DNA of 64,000 nt from Mya arenaria. Lineage: Eukaryota; Mollusca; Bivalvia; Myida; Myidae. Below the pieces are notes generated by a model, which searched no databases, had not been told where the DNA came from, and worked only from the letters and a program-made list of their open reading frames with translations. The stretch lies in NCBI RefSeq assembly GCF_026914265.1, contig NC_069135.1, forward strand, positions 7,519,001 through 7,583,000. The letters are read 5' to 3'. Numbering within the stretch: the first letter of the stretch is position 1; each line of letters begins with the position of its first letter. Of this stretch, positions 35,725 to 49,667 are shown piece by piece. A program made the translations under genes and the position numbers.

Positions 35725-38700
35725 ATGGACCAGATCGAGGAAGCCAGGAAGCTCCACTTCAGTGTCGACTTGGTGAGTCAGGCCCACAACCACCTAGAGT
35801 TTTTGTGTGCTATAGATCGAGCAACCTCTCTCAGAAATGTGGCCAACTTGCGGCGTGCCCTCTACCGATACGAACGATACTGGCTGCCGCTCGCTGCAGA
35901 CCACCCCGGGAAACAGTTGTCCGGGCCGCTTGATGTCGAGTGGATGTGGCATTGTCACATGCTGTCCCCCAAAAAGTACATCGATGACTGCAAGGCTGTA
36001 TGTGGAAGTGTTGTTGACCATACGTTAAAGAATAAGTGGCAGTTTGGTACGGACCAGAAACGGGCAACGTCTTTGTGGTCAGAAAAGTATCCAGACGAAC
36101 CATTCCATCCAAGTTACAAAGCTCCTTTTGATGAATCGAAGCTCGAAAGTTTTTCTTCGAAGATATCCTACGATATTATTGCAGCGGCCTCACGCCAGGG
36201 CGTGTTCTTCTACCAAGTTTCACTGCCTCACTATCAGGACACGCTTTACTTGCAAGACTCCCTACAAAGGTACAAGCAGTTTCTCTATCTCCGGACAAAG
36301 GTGAATGGTTTTATTACTCCGTGCTTCGACCAAGACCTCATGTGGCATTCCCACCAAGTTAACCCACTGGCATATGCAGCTGACACGAAGCGAATTGTTG
36401 GCTTCGTTTTTAACCATGATGACTCCACGAATGACAGAACCGAGGGTTCAGATCTTGTCACATGTCACAAAAGCACTTCAGAAGAATGGCAATCTTTATT
36501 TGACGAGCCTTTCGCGTCATATGGGGCTATGTATCGTGGTTATCCATATGCTGGATATTTTTACGATCTGTCTTCAAATGACCTCATATCAATGAGTAGC
36601 AAAGACTTTCAGATCCAATTTGACCAATTTAAATTGACGGATGTAGATGCAGGCATCAGTATCAACGACTGTGTTTTAGAAATAACAACAGACAGACCTG
36701 AGACGAACAAGCACGTGTTTGAAACGGCATTGCCGTCACAGACAAAACAAAATGATTTCATTTCATGGGCGCCTGACTCTGTCATATTACCAATTACTAC
36801 CGAAAAGGAACGAAGTTTGCTGATTTCACTGAAGAAAAAAACAAAATTCTTACTTTTTGGTACGAAGTATGAACAATTAACTACAGGAGTGATAGATATT
36901 GCCTCGCTGGTGAAAAATGGTCTTTCAAAAGAAGAAACTAATTTTGATTGTAATGTGGACATGCGAAGTGCTCAGCTAGAATTGCAGGGCTCGATTAGGA
37001 ATATACAGCCAAATACATGCAAGTTAGTCATACAGGCCGGGGAGTTCAAGTCGTCTGTCGTACCGGAAACTGTCCGGCAGTCGTGGGGACCCATGCCGCT
37101 GGAAAGGCTGCCTACTGGAAGACCCAATGAATGTCGCGAAGCTATTCACACGTGGGTTCTAAACTTTAAAATGTTTTGACTGATATTTAATTAAATAGAC
37201 ATTATACAATTCTGTTTGAATCAGTTATGTTTAAGATTATTAAGATTATTACATTATGCAATTGTAAACTTGCAGTAATTATAACGGTAATTTCCCGTCT
37301 TTAATTCATATTGAAGACGTTTAAAATACCTGACTGTATGTTGATAAGTTTAAAATCTTAATAATGGCGTTATCTACTCTCTCAGCCTCTTGGATGGTGA
37401 TGGTAAGACTCTGTTCACTGTTCGAGTGCTGCAGAGCTCACCACTGACTCTATCCTGTGTAAGGGTGTTGTATGAGGACAAACCTGTGGCCTTCGCCAGC
37501 CTGACACACCTCGACCAGCTACCACTGACATCCCAGGTGAGTTCTTATATTTAAAATCTTTGTGTAGTGTTGAAATAAATGACGAATGCTCTTTACTAGG
37601 ACGCTTGGGTGCTTAGAATCTTCTGTTCCCTTAATCATGGGCTGATTGCTCAGAACTTTGTTTAAGTTAACAACGTGATAAACGACATCATTGTGACCTT
37701 TCAATCATAAAATACACGATGGTGTGCTCACATATTTTAGTATAAACATGTACAGCTAACACTTTTGTCTCACTTCTTGTTACAGCAGATCACAAGTGTA
37801 ACCATTTAACGTCGAACGCCGTAACAATTTTAGAGTTAACAACCTTGACGTTAACAACGTTGACTTAAACATAGTTCTGAACAATCTGCCCAATATGTCT
37901 AACTTCGTTCTTGTAATTAGCACAAGCGACATAACGGCCAGTAAATACTCATAGATGATTTCTTCCGAATACATAGTTGTTGTACATGCATACAGGTTAG
38001 CTCAAGCCGGCCTTGTTTGAATCCACGTGAAGGTGATCATGCAATGACCATCAAGAGCCACAAGGGCGACTGGGGGATACTTGTTGGCCGCTGGATACCG
38101 TCCAAGACAGTACAGAAACAGAACGGTAACCGTTTTATATGGCCACTTTCGAAGAAGAGTGGGTAAATTGCTTTGCCACGTATCGGTCGGTCAGTCAGAA
38201 TGTCGATCCGTAGGTCGGTTGACCAAAGCTTGTCCGAGTAATAACTCGACAATGCTTGGACCTATGGTTCTCAAACTTTACTTAGAGGTTGGGCGTTACC
38301 AGTAGATGACTCTCATTGATTTGGGGATCATCCGGTCAAAAGTCAAGGTCTCAATGACATCGAATGCCATCAGCTTGTCAAAATGATAACTTGACAATGC
38401 CTGCACCCATGTCCCTCAAACTTGGCATGAAGATTGGGCGTGACCAGTAGAAGTCCCGAATTGATTTTGAGGTCATCAGATCAAAAACCACAGATCAAAA
38501 AAGTCACAGTGACCTTAAACGCGAGAAGCTTGACCGAGTGATAACTTTACAATGCATGTGCCCATTTCCCTAAAATTTGACATGGAGGTTTCGGATGTGA
38601 TCTGTAGATGACCCCTGATTTTTAGGTCATTAGATCAATGGTTATGGTCACGATGACCTTGAATGTCACTCTTGTCAGAGTGATATCTGGACATCGCATA

Positions 38701-39533
38701 GACCTGTAGGTTTAAACATGACATGGAGGTTTGGTGTGACCAGAAGATGACCCTTATTGATTAGTGGTCATTAGGTCAAAGGTGCATAATGTCATTGAAT
38801 TTGAAAATCATGTCCGAGTGATAACTTGACAAAGCTAAAAAAAACTTGGGCGTTACTAGTAGATGACCCCTGACAAACATCTCTTGTTTCCAATAGCAAT
38901 TCAAAACCTTATGTGCTAGAAAATAACATAATGGTTTCATACTTATTGCTGCCAAACGTACTTTAATTTCGTTTTAGTTTCCGGTTTATGCCATCAATTC
39001 AATAACTTGAAATAGCATTACATGTACTTAGATAAAACGGTTGTTTAGTTATAGCTAAGCTAGATCTTTAAGTAACTATATGATTAATCCTTCCAGATGA
39101 TGGGGACAGTATTTCGTATGGAACAATGCAGATCAAGTTCTTTCATTTAACCAAAGAAGTGACCGAGAGTGTTACGCTACAATACAGCCGTTCATCTCCA
39201 GTGAAACGTTTTAAACTACAGTCGGTTGATATTGATCTTGAGACGGGGTCTCTGAGTATTGATGCCAGCACGGCCGAGGTGGGCGAACACATTGCCCTTG
39301 CCTTCTCTGTAGGGCTGATGCACGTGCTGTGCACTTCAAGGCCAAAGGACTGGAATGAGGGTGCTCAATTTCCGTCGCCGTTTTCGGACATCTCACTTGT
39401 GAAATCCTGTGGGCTTTATAACCATGCCCCGACAGGACAGTTTGTGATAAGCCAGTTTGGAGAGAAGCACGCTGCTCTCTGCGGAGGCGGGAAGATCGAC
39501 TGCTCTAAACGCTGGGAACAGCTAGCGAAGTAA
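35725..39533 (+). CDS. GRDP-like (DUF1399) protein, copy 2, without glycine-rich tail
   Basis: Tandem paralogue of the gene at 23095. Coding exons 35725-37151, 37386-37536, 37996-38125 and 39097-39533 splice in phase to 714 aa; exons 1 and 2 are exactly as long as in copy 1 (1427 and 151 nt). The two W-H-x-H blocks are kept: VEWMWHCHMLSPKKY (W75-H78) and QDLMWHSHQVNPLAY (W206-H209), as are the KSHKGDWGILVGRW block in exon 3 and ALAFSVGLMHVLC in exon 4. The C-terminus stops at CGGGKIDCSKRWEQLAK, just where copy 1 continues into Gly/Cys repeats, so this copy lacks the feature that names the family. Exons are richer in G+C than those of copy 1. A splice acceptor (CATACAG) 20 nt before the ATG suggests a non-coding first exon. 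Cellular role unknown. Confidence 0.9.
38190..38890. repeat. Tandem array of a 145-bp unit in intron 3 of GRDP copy 2
   Basis: About five diverged units are marked by TTGTCCGAGTGATAACTTGA followed by CAATGC, then TTGGGCGTGACCAGTAGATG, then AGGTCATTAGATCAA. The array ends in CAAACATCTCTTGTTTC, a CTTGT-type end like those of the other array-bearing elements in this window, so it is probably part of a non-autonomous mobile element. Confidence 0.7.
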
Positions 39534-40175
39534 CACACCGCGTCTGTACGAGTATTGGATTTGTTCACGGATGAACTCAATGTTACATGCCATGTTTATT
39601 TTGTGTATGTCTGTTTAAAAAAGCTCAGTTTGGTATTATACCCGGATATCAATTTTTAATAGAATAAAATATTTACGGCTTTTTCATATTTATTATCAAG
39701 TTCTCTTTTAGAAAAACAAGAAACAAAGTATAAAAGAACAAGAAAAATACCTAAATGTATGTTTCATAAACTTGAATCATAATATCTCACACTTCGTCAT
39801 TTTATAGCACTGACAAGAACAAAATTAATTAATTTCTTGAACCAAATAATTCTTTGTAGAGTCAGTTATCCTATTGTAGAATTTATAAAATCTGAAATTT
39901 CAGTATGAAATAATACACAACGGTATTTCGATTATAAATACTTCCTAGCGTAGGAAAACCTTTAAGGACACCACAACTTGTGTTTATGCTACAAAGTGCT
40001 GTATAGGTGTGCTCCAGTGAACATAAACCAGGGGCGGTGCGTGTATCAGTTCGCAAAGTGTCAATACGCGGCTGCTAGGAGAGTCGCCAGCGTTATATGC
40101 GGACGAAGGACATCATGTCACGAACGCATGGCGTTATTATGGAGCATGGAGAATATCGCGTTATAGCGGAGTACG
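39534..40175. other. Convergent intergenic space between GRDP copy 2 and gene A
   Basis: About 640 bp separate the two stop codons of the convergent genes. An AATAAA for the plus-strand gene lies at 39663, and a minus-strand AATAAA (TTTATT at 39595) could serve gene A, in which case the 3' untranslated regions would overlap. Nothing else is seen. Confidence 0.4.
39663..39668 (+). terminator. Candidate polyadenylation signal of GRDP copy 2
   Basis: AATAAA about 130 nt after the stop codon at 39533, followed by a T-rich stretch. Confidence 0.5.
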
Positions 40176-43100
40176 TCAGTAGATCATATCTCCAGAGTCT
40201 TCAGATATAGAAGAGGCCGTAGGCTCCCTCACCAGCGACATATTCTTTGCTCGCTGATCATCTACTTTCTTCAACCTGAATTGCACAAAATTACCATGTA
40301 TAAACAATAAAGGAAATAAGTCTGATTCATTAGTATGCATATGGACCAAGGTCAACTTTCGATGGAGTGCGAAGCGATTCATACTTCTACGGATATGCAA
40401 TGTGCTACACATTTTGTGTGACATCATTTGTATTAAGCATGAGTTAAACCAGAAACAGTTTACTACAACTTAGTATCAAATGCCCAAGCCGTTACATATA
40501 TTTGTTCTACATGTATATACATCCAACCCGTTGTACAGGTGCCGTACCTGGTGTATCTGTCTGCCTTGTATCTTTTGAGTATGTCCATGTAGCTACGCGA
40601 GACCTGCACGGCGTTATTCGAGGTCCCTGACATCATCTCCATCGCCTTCTTCCGCACCCAGTACGCGGACTGCTTCGTCAGATCACATCCTGTGTGGGGG
40701 ATACAAGACACGCTTATTATATACGCTGGTACATGAAACAGAGATTAACAGTAGACCAAACGGAACAAATATATAACGCACACGGCCATACACGGGGTTA
40801 TTACTCATTCAATAAATGTTGGGTTACCAGCATAACAACAGGGAATATCAATTCAAAATCAAAACTGGTACTCAATCCTGCACTTGTCGTAGAATTTATG
40901 CTAATCTTCATTACCCAGTAACAATAAAAATAAATGGACAGAATGCTTAGTGCATGTATACATGACGAACTGTTCGATGTTTGAACACGTGCACGCCGAT
41001 AACTCATCTAGACTCAAAAAGTCCAGAGTTGTGATTCCCGTTCTTATAATAAACTGCATTGCCATTTGGGTTTGCGCCATCAGTAATGGAAACCTAGCGA
41101 TGAACACGTATCGTTGCAAGTACACTTTTGTCTTACCTAGCGGGTTCATGTCCCTTTGTACGGAGGGCGGGCGCTCGCGGGGCGGTTGTTGGTACTTTTG
41201 GTTCGACATATCGAGAGGGTTGTACACGATGTTGTCGTGCATGGACAAGAACAGCGGGATGTAGCACATGTAGTCCAGGAACGAAATCTGGTGGGACATA
41301 TAGAACTATCATTTGATTGTTAAGACAAATGATTTCGTGACAGAATAATTTCAAATGTATATACTAGTAGTTCATAACTTTTAACTTAGAATTGAATAGC
41401 AATTGCAGTATTGATAACTTCCATTTTGTTATAAATTATTCTCATATCATATTTCAATGGATTCAATTAGTTATACAAATGGGCTTCACATTTTCTAGAA
41501 TCACCAGCCACATAATGCAGATAACGTACATCTCCGAACTGGTTCGGCTCCATCCTCTCCATGATGTACTGCTGCTGTTTCCAGTTCAGTCCGCCGGCGA
41601 TCAGCTCAATCTTGAGGGATTCGGAAGTGATGTAGTTAGCGTCCCTGTCTGACTCCGTGTTCGTGTAGAACATCGCTTTGTAAAGCTCCAACTTCCGCTC
41701 AATGTCAGCCAGGTTACAGATCTCCAGGAGGCGCTGGCTTAACGAACTTAAGAAGAATATGGTTGTGTGAAATCTCGTTAGATATACAAATAGTTTAAGA
41801 AAGAATGGATATTGAGTAAAGTATTTTCTGTGTAGCTTGTGTTCATTCCTTGTCTACCAACGTGTGTTAGATTTTACGCGTGGGAACTGACAAGAAAATA
41901 AGTATGTAAGGAGTTTTTTAAAATGTCCATTCGGTATAAGGACAATTGTATGGCGTCCGTTCACTATCTCCAGTTTATAAATGTCCGTACGATTGCCATG
42001 TGCAAATAATAGAAGGAAATAAATAACTGATAATGGTCGAATCAATCAAACAATCAACTCATGAAACACTTCTCAACTACTAAAGAATAAAAGGAACGTT
42101 GTTTACGTACTCCATGTGGGTAACCCTCTCACAGAGCGCTGTGACGACAGCGAACATCCGGAAGGTGATCAGGGTGGCTTCGTCGATCTTGAGCACGCGC
42201 ATCACGTACTCCATCTGCTTGGACGTCATGTTTTGAATGGAGGGCACACCGTCCAGGGCAACACGCGCCTCCTGCGAATAAACAATATTGTTGTTTGTCT
42301 TGTTAATCGCAATATGGCAATAGCAGTGTTTTTATTGGAACATGAAACACGAGCATGTAAGGAGCCGATTTTTTAAACGCATTCTTTACTTTTTCTTCCA
42401 TGAAAATCTTTCATTCAAACTGACAATCGCCGATTCATTAAAAACTGAATATAAATATCCATGATTACGTTTGTATTGATGACTGCATCCAGGTCCCCGT
42501 CCTCAACGACGAATGCGCGAGCATACGCCTCGATCATGGCAGGATCCACAAGCCGGTAATGGGACAGGAAGTCGATGTCAGCTATAAACACATACAGAAC
42601 CTTCAGTGTAGAGTGAGCGACTCTCTAAGACTCTATCATAATTATATCGTCTTTTTCAGCGAAGTTGACAAAATTTCCAAGTGAAATTTAAATGATTTAT
42701 TCAACTCCTTATTTTTTTTCTGTTTCTGAATGGACATCTTGTTAAGTGCTATTACGTCAAAATTTGTTTATAAAGCATCTTAAGCAACAAGTAGAATATA
42801 TATTCTTAATCTAAATAACAATGATCTACCTTTTTCGTCGAGATCCTTTGCGTACTGGTCGACGAGCTTGCTGAGGCGTATGACCTTCTTCATATGATCT
42901 TGCAGCTCCTGGCCGCCCCGCGTCATTATCACGTTAACGCGCCGCACGCCCGTAACTGCAACGGTATATTTATGAATGCATATAGCCTCGCCAATCACTT
43001 TAAAGTGACATGTAGACGCTGATTGGATATATTTCCTGGATCGGTGGATATGTTATTTGTATGTTTACACACGTAATTCACTCCCGTTCATCAGCGTTTT

Positions 43101-46100
43101 ACGATCGCTTAACGTACTTAAAGGCGTTGAATTAGTTTTCATTTAAATACTGTGTGCTCATGAGTTCCACGTCTATATGTATGTTGTGCTGATGTCAACC
43201 TTCAGAGGTCATTTAAATAAACACCATATTGGGTGGCTGATTTTATGACATGCAATTTAATATCACAATGTTTTCATTATACGTACGTGTGTTGACGTCT
43301 AGGTCCGGGTCCCGGGCGAGGGTGTCGTCATCCACGTTACGGTCGTACTCGTGTATTCCCTTCGTTCCGATCAACACACCGTCCTGAACGATCTGGACGT
43401 CCTTACCGAACATTTGCTGCAGCACACATATACATGATAGATAGAGTCGCATGAACACTTACTAAAGCTGCTTCATCAATTACACTGTATTTAAATATAA
43501 CAGGATCATCTCACGTTTCCCATCTAGGGCTGTATGGTAAGCTTAAGCGTTTCAATGTAAAAAAGCTAAGATGTATTTTCACTAATGCCTCATTTACCGA
43601 AAATATGCAAAAAGACTTGGCTTTTATTGTTGTAATCTGTTGATGTTTATCTCTCGTTGCAACTTTATGTTTAACCTGCCCTATTAATGTTATTTCGTTA
43701 TTTGATTACGCGCATCTTACAAATATTTTGGAATTACAAAAACACCCATATCTGGCCATCGTACCGATAGTCAGAACCAACGTCTAACTCTCTAATTGAA
43801 AGAATTCTATGCTTTTGAGGAGGCAATGTACATGCAGTATTCGGCTCACAATGGATTGGCAACCTGTTTAGGGTGTTTTATCATTAAATCCCATATGCGT
43901 GATCCTACAACAATTTTAGAATTGTAATAATCATGCTCTTTCAAAGACCACATTCTCGCTCACCGGAGTGATGATGCTATGCGTACCACATATTTACCAT
44001 AATCAAACCTCTGATGAATGAGAATGAAAGACCACAGATATGCCTATTCGCAAATAATTCATAAAATTCACATTTTTTTTTCAAATTTAATAAATGAATA
44101 ATAAAACCGATTTAAGTATATAAACCAAACACACTATCGCATGCTTTGCATAAATCAAACTTAACTTCAGGATTTCCTGCTTATTATTGATTCTGGTCGA
44201 TTCTATTATAAATGTACATTTTACAGAGACTTTCATAAGGGCTTTTATTTAAGAAGCATTCTACCATTGAAAAATAATATTTAAGAGAATTAAACATTCA
44301 TAAATTCCCTGTTACCTTGAGTTTCTTGGCGATCTCCTTGGCGGAGAGGTTTGGGTCAATACCGAGCGCGAGCAGTTCCTCTTTTGTGATCTTGCTAAGG
44401 TCGATCTTCTTCCAGTTGTTACGCAGCCGCAGTTTCCCGTCAGCCCCTACCTCGAACAGCGTGGACGGCTCTGCATACAAACACATTCGTATCGAGCATA
44501 AAACTCTATGAACTTTTTAAATTGAAAAAACTATGTTTTTTTTGCCATATATATATTTATTTGGTTGATTTTAACATGATCGGGAGGTATTTCATATGCA
44601 AAGGTCCGGGATATATTGTAGAATCTATATTTTAAGCAACCAAGCAAACATCGCATGCTTAAACACTTCACTTGTATTCCTTTTCAATTAATTAAAAAAA
44701 ATGTATAAAATGGAACAGATGAAAAAGCTACTGTCTATGGTGTATACATAAGTAGATTACTTTTAATACACAATACGCATCATGTCACACTGCTTGAATA
44801 CATTAAATGGATAAAGAGCAATTCATACAAACACGGACCTTTCTCTAGTTTGGGTGGCGGCTCGGGCTCATCCTTTATTTCTTTCTCAACCTGGTTGTCT
44901 GTCTCGTCGTCAGACTGTAACATACGTACACGTTTGTGTCGCATCAAATCGCAGTTACTATTAGTTCTTGGCAATGTTTATTTTCAAATATGGACATTTA
45001 ATTAACTTGCAACAGTGGTAAATTTCTATTTCGGTGATTCCTACTTAGGGCCATAAATCACATAATCCGAAACAAATATTTACAATAAGAACTAGCGATA
45101 CTTAGCAGAACTTTAAAACAGATTTTAACAGAAATTAAAAACGATTCGGATAATTTAGCATCGCTATTAAGGGAGAAAGCACATGTTTACTTACCCAGTT
45201 TCCGAAATTGCGTTTCTTCTTTGATGACTCGTCATCTGAAATATATACATGCAAATAAAACAGTTAATACTGTATATAGTATGTTTCACTCAAAATGACG
45301 AAACAAAATACGCCACAACAAATGGAATCTTACCGGGGACACGTCCCTGTGGAATGGTGGGTAGTTGTTTCAGCATGGTTGTCTCCCGATGGAGTTTGGG
45401 TATGATGTCACTCCCATCACTCGCTAAAATACACTTGGAGATTACTTCAACATAATTTTAGCTCTTGTTAAATGACTTTATATTGTACTATCTTATTGGA
45501 ACTAGATATGGAATGGGAACTTTCAAGCATTCCCAAAATAAAGTCAGTACACTAAAGCTAAGCATAATTATACCATAAAGGAGAGTCAAATCTTAAAACC
45601 AAATTTTCACAAACCTGCGCTGCCCCTTCTCCCTTTCTTATCCTTCCGTGACCATCTAAAGAAATGATAACCATAGTGAGTTTAGAACTACATGTACTAC
45701 AATTGTTCGATTTGCACAATAAGGCATATGATCAATCGAATTTCAATAACACACACTGATTTCTAAATTATTTTCAATGACAAAGTGTATGACATACTCG
45801 TCGTGAGCGAGCCCAATCTCCCTCTTGTCCACAGCGCCGGTGTCCGACAGTCCCCGAGGAGGCGCCTTGTCGTACGTCACCATCGACTTTGGCCGCCCAC
45901 CGCCACCTCCTGGAACGTTAAGGTTTAGCACGTGGTTACGACTTTGTATAAAGGGAATATAATAAAGTCATAATACATTAATGATTGTTATGTAACTTTT
46001 ATAATATCGTTCTTAGAAAATGAAGCAAATTGGCCAGCAATGTTATCACTTGGTCCTACAAAAATAGATGCATTTTTACTTTGCCCTTTCCACCAACTGT

Positions 46101-49100
46101 TCGTTAAAACAACTCGAGACGAAACACTTGAAATCTGGCTACGTACTGAGACTTGACGCGTTGCTCCACCTGCGGGAGCCCATTCGATCGCGTCCGTTCC
46201 CCTGACGTTCCTCAGCCTCCTTACGGGCCTTGTCTTCCGCTTCCTTCTCCGCTAGTTTCTTAGACAACTCTTCATGCTTCTTTCTGGATACGTGAACATT
46301 ACCAATAATAGAAAAAATAGGCTGTTGTGAAGTCATTTTTGTTTATAAAACTGAATAACCCCCAAAACAAACTTTGTACTTGCAATTTCAGGTGTGATTG
46401 TAATAACAATTATTGTTCTTGTTATTGTCGATGTTTTTATTGTCAAAGATGCTGCTAAAACTGTTGCTGTTCATATTGTCGCTTACGCTGTTGTTGCTGC
46501 TGATGGCAATTAAAAATGCTTACAAACGTTTCAATAAAATAAATTAAACTCGTATTAATACTAACGCGTTTTTCTTTTTCATAATCTCATCATAGCTATC
46601 CCCGTATTTCTCCCGGCGGCGTTTCTCTCTCTCTTTCCGGCGGCGCTCCTTCTCGGCGAGGTACTGGCGGCGCTGGGCTGGGGTCAGTTTGGAGAGGTCG
46701 ATGTCGTCCTCGGTGGTCGCATCGCTAAAGTCGGAGGGTATGTGCTCCTCCGTCTCCTGTAGGATCTTTTGTTCCTGCTCTGCAGCATCCCGGCCTGGAG
46801 TAGGATTATACATTACAAAAGCATGTTTGTGATTTATTTTGCACATTTCCGTGTATTATAGATCTTTGTTGAAATTTTTATAGAACACACGCCTTCTTAA
46901 TAGCTATAGATCGTGTACAGGCCAATGTTTTAAGATGAAAAAGATGAATAGCCATAAAATATTTAAGGACCTTAGAATAAGCAATGTGTCAGCTGCGTTA
47001 ATAATACCGAGAGCTGTATTTGTTCAACTGAAATTTCTGAAAAGAACTTCGCATTGTTCGTGAAACATGCCCATTATAATTCATGTAGTACGATTCTCTC
47101 ACCTGGCCAGTCGATGTTGGGTGGTATGAGGTCCTCGCCATCCTCTCGGAGGCCCTTCAGGCTGTCCGTGGTCACCTCTCTGAGTAACTCCCCGTCCCTC
47201 TTTTGATTCAGACTCCCCAGGGCCTCGTTCTTATCTCTGGAGAGACACACACATTCGAGGAGTCATATACCCGGCCTCATATTCAAAATTAAATTTACTT
47301 AAGACAGGCGGCTTCAATGAGTCCATTCAGTGTATTTGTTAATTACTATTACAATTCAATGAAATCATGTAGATTTAAATAATAACATTCTAATGTTTGA
47401 CTATAACTATTGAATACGGCTAGATACAGACAGATATTTGACTGAGAACGGTTCAGTTTAACTGGCCATGCCATGTTAAACGTACGGAGGCCACATTAAT
47501 TGGTTAAATATTTTCTTTTTTAATAATGAATTTTGAAATATATTTTCAACATATAAAACTGTAATGTTGAAGTGTTTCAATATCGGTTCTCTTGAATTTG
47601 GCGCAAGCGTAAAACATAACGTGAAGGTATTTAACAATAAATGAATGAAAATGGAACATGCAAACACACACTATATATAATTATAATGTTGTTGCATCAA
47701 TAGTGTATTAAATTTGATAATGGTGACATGACAGATAACGAACAAATAAAGATCTGTGATATGTTAGTTTCAGTGAAACTGTGAAATCATCCAACATGAA
47801 TGCTTACCTGTCCGACCCTATAGAAAGAAAATAAATATAAAAATGGTATTTTACAAAATGCAGACATTTTAAGAATGTAACATTAACCTTTACCAAATTT
47901 GAAATTTAGACTCTGTTGACGCCTTCAAATTCAAAACAGCTGATCAGTAACATCCACAAAATGACCACTCACCAACATCCCCGATATTTGACGTTTTCTT
48001 CTTGGGTTTATGAGGTTCCGGCTCGCCATAACCGACGATGTTGCCGTCAGCGTCACGTATACGTTTTCGTTGCATCTGATGCCGGGTGCCTCCCTCACTG
48101 ACTTCGCTGTATACGCTCACGTCAGAGTCCTCAGATTCTCCTTCTGGTGAAATAATTGTATGACTGTCATCTCCTACCGGCTGTGATAACTAGTTCATTT
48201 TATTGCGACTTATTACGTTTTCATTCCGCAAAAAGTTATAGACAGACGTCGGTACATCGTACGATTATAAACGCCATATGCATTCAGAGGTCGACGTGTC
48301 AATCATAATAGTTGGTTCACGATGTGCATAATACACATTTTAAATAACGTAACTTGTCATACCTGAATTTTTATCATCCCTATCTAGACCGTAGTCTCCA
48401 TCATCCTCTCCTTTTCTGCCACCCTCGCTGTCCGTGCCCGCCTTGTCGCTGTTGAAGGCCTCACTGTCACTGTAGGTACCGTCTTCCCGCTTCCGTCGTC
48501 GCCGTACCGTACGGGTTCCGCCCTCGCTAACCACGCTGTAGTAGCTATGCGCGCTGTCCGCCCCGTGTTCCCGGTCCCTCCGTCTTCGCCGCCGCCTCGC
48601 CTCACCGTCTTCGTCCTGAGTTGAAACAATGAAACAAGTACATGCACCTGAATTGAAGCAAACTTACCCTTAATTGAATTGAATTGAATCGATTTTCAAG
48701 TCATTGCTAATTCGTGAAAAGTGGAGATCACAAATTGGAAGACACATTTGTAACTCGTACTGCAACGATCGCATTTACAGCGGTTTCCTTTTTAATATTT
48801 CTTTAAAAAATATTTCGGGCTTGATATTTAGTTTTTCAGCTTGTCTTATGTAGATCTATAACTGACCTGGCTGCTGTGGTAAGAGTGTTCATCGCTGTAC
48901 GTCCCGTCCTCATGGCGTCGCCTCCTGGCCACGTGCCGTGTGCCTCCGTCGCTCACGTAGCTCCGGTAGCTGAACTCGCTTTCGCTGTCCGAGTTCCGCT
49001 TCCCCTTTCGGTACTGCTCCTTCTCCTTCTTCGTCATCTTGCTCAGCTTCTTGGCAACCGCAGCCTTCCGAGCCGCCTTGCTCAGTGCATTCAGCTTCTT

Positions 49101-49667
49101 TCCGGCTGCACCGCCGCCTTTCTTCTTCCTTTAGTGTATATAACGCAACTCCTTTTACATGTTTCTACGTGTTGTTCATTCGTTAGTTTTGGCGTTTATT
49201 TTTGCAAATAGGTATTTAAACATGACCATATGAAACGAAAATACTTTATAGACCCTTTTTCGTTAAAATGATCAACAAAATGTCTTGTTATCCACTTCAA
49301 AAATTTAATAATAAAATACATGAATATCAAGCGAAGAGTTAATCACACAGGACCATTAGTTGCATTCCTCACTGTTGTCGGTCTTGGCGGCAGATTATTA
49401 AAGTAAGTAACATTAACGCTGACATCTATCAAACAACGGGAATCAAGGTGGTCATGTTTCGCTGTACGTTCTAATTGTATCGGAATGGATTGTGCTCTCT
49501 CATGTTGTCAAATTCATTGCTATATTCCATAGAAACTCATCGACTGTTCGTGAATTATACTCACACAACACATATATGTTTATCATCAGAACAGTTAAAT
49601 AATGTTAGGTGAAGGGAGGTTTAACTCTTGAAGGATTATTTAGGTACGTACCTTTGCTTTGCCTCCT
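40176..49667 (-). CDS. Gene A: large modular protein of unknown family, 22 exons, 5' end unresolved
   Basis: I do not recognise this family. Exons in transcript order: 49667-49652, 49128-48867, 48615-48363, 48143-47973, 47817-47808, 47236-47103, 46794-46566, 46283-46147, 45909-45798, 45655-45615, 45423-45334, 45235-45195, 44914-44839, 44470-44316, 43416-43287, 42955-42830, 42581-42469, 42271-42111, 41746-41530, 41287-41137, 40689-40548, 40275-40176. Every junction keeps phase, giving about 954 aa. The first part has three units of the type SDGGTRHVARRRRHEDGTYS; then a charged helix-rich segment (YLAEKERRRKEREKRRREKY), short linker exons, and a conserved block starting FEVGADGKLRLR. The C-terminal 330 or so residues contain EF-hand-like stretches (LKIDEATLITFRMFAVVTAL; ISFLDYMCYIPLFLSMHD). 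The protein ends SEDSGDMIY, like SDSPPPMIWS of gene B. No signal peptide or membrane segment is evident. The 16-nt first exon is the least certain (0.4). Confidence 0.8.
47808..47817 (-). other. 10-nt microexon of gene A
   Basis: The exon GGTCGGACAG is bounded by CTATAG upstream and GTAAG downstream on the minus strand. The preceding exon (to 47973) ends one base into a codon and the next (from 47236) supplies one base, so 10 nt is exactly what keeps frame; the join reads VGSDRDKNE. Without it the frame breaks. Confidence 0.75.

Noticed and set aside
35831-36962. Several frames of 60-117 aa on both strands within the first exon of GRDP copy 2
   Set aside because: Alternative-frame shadows of a long conserved exon.
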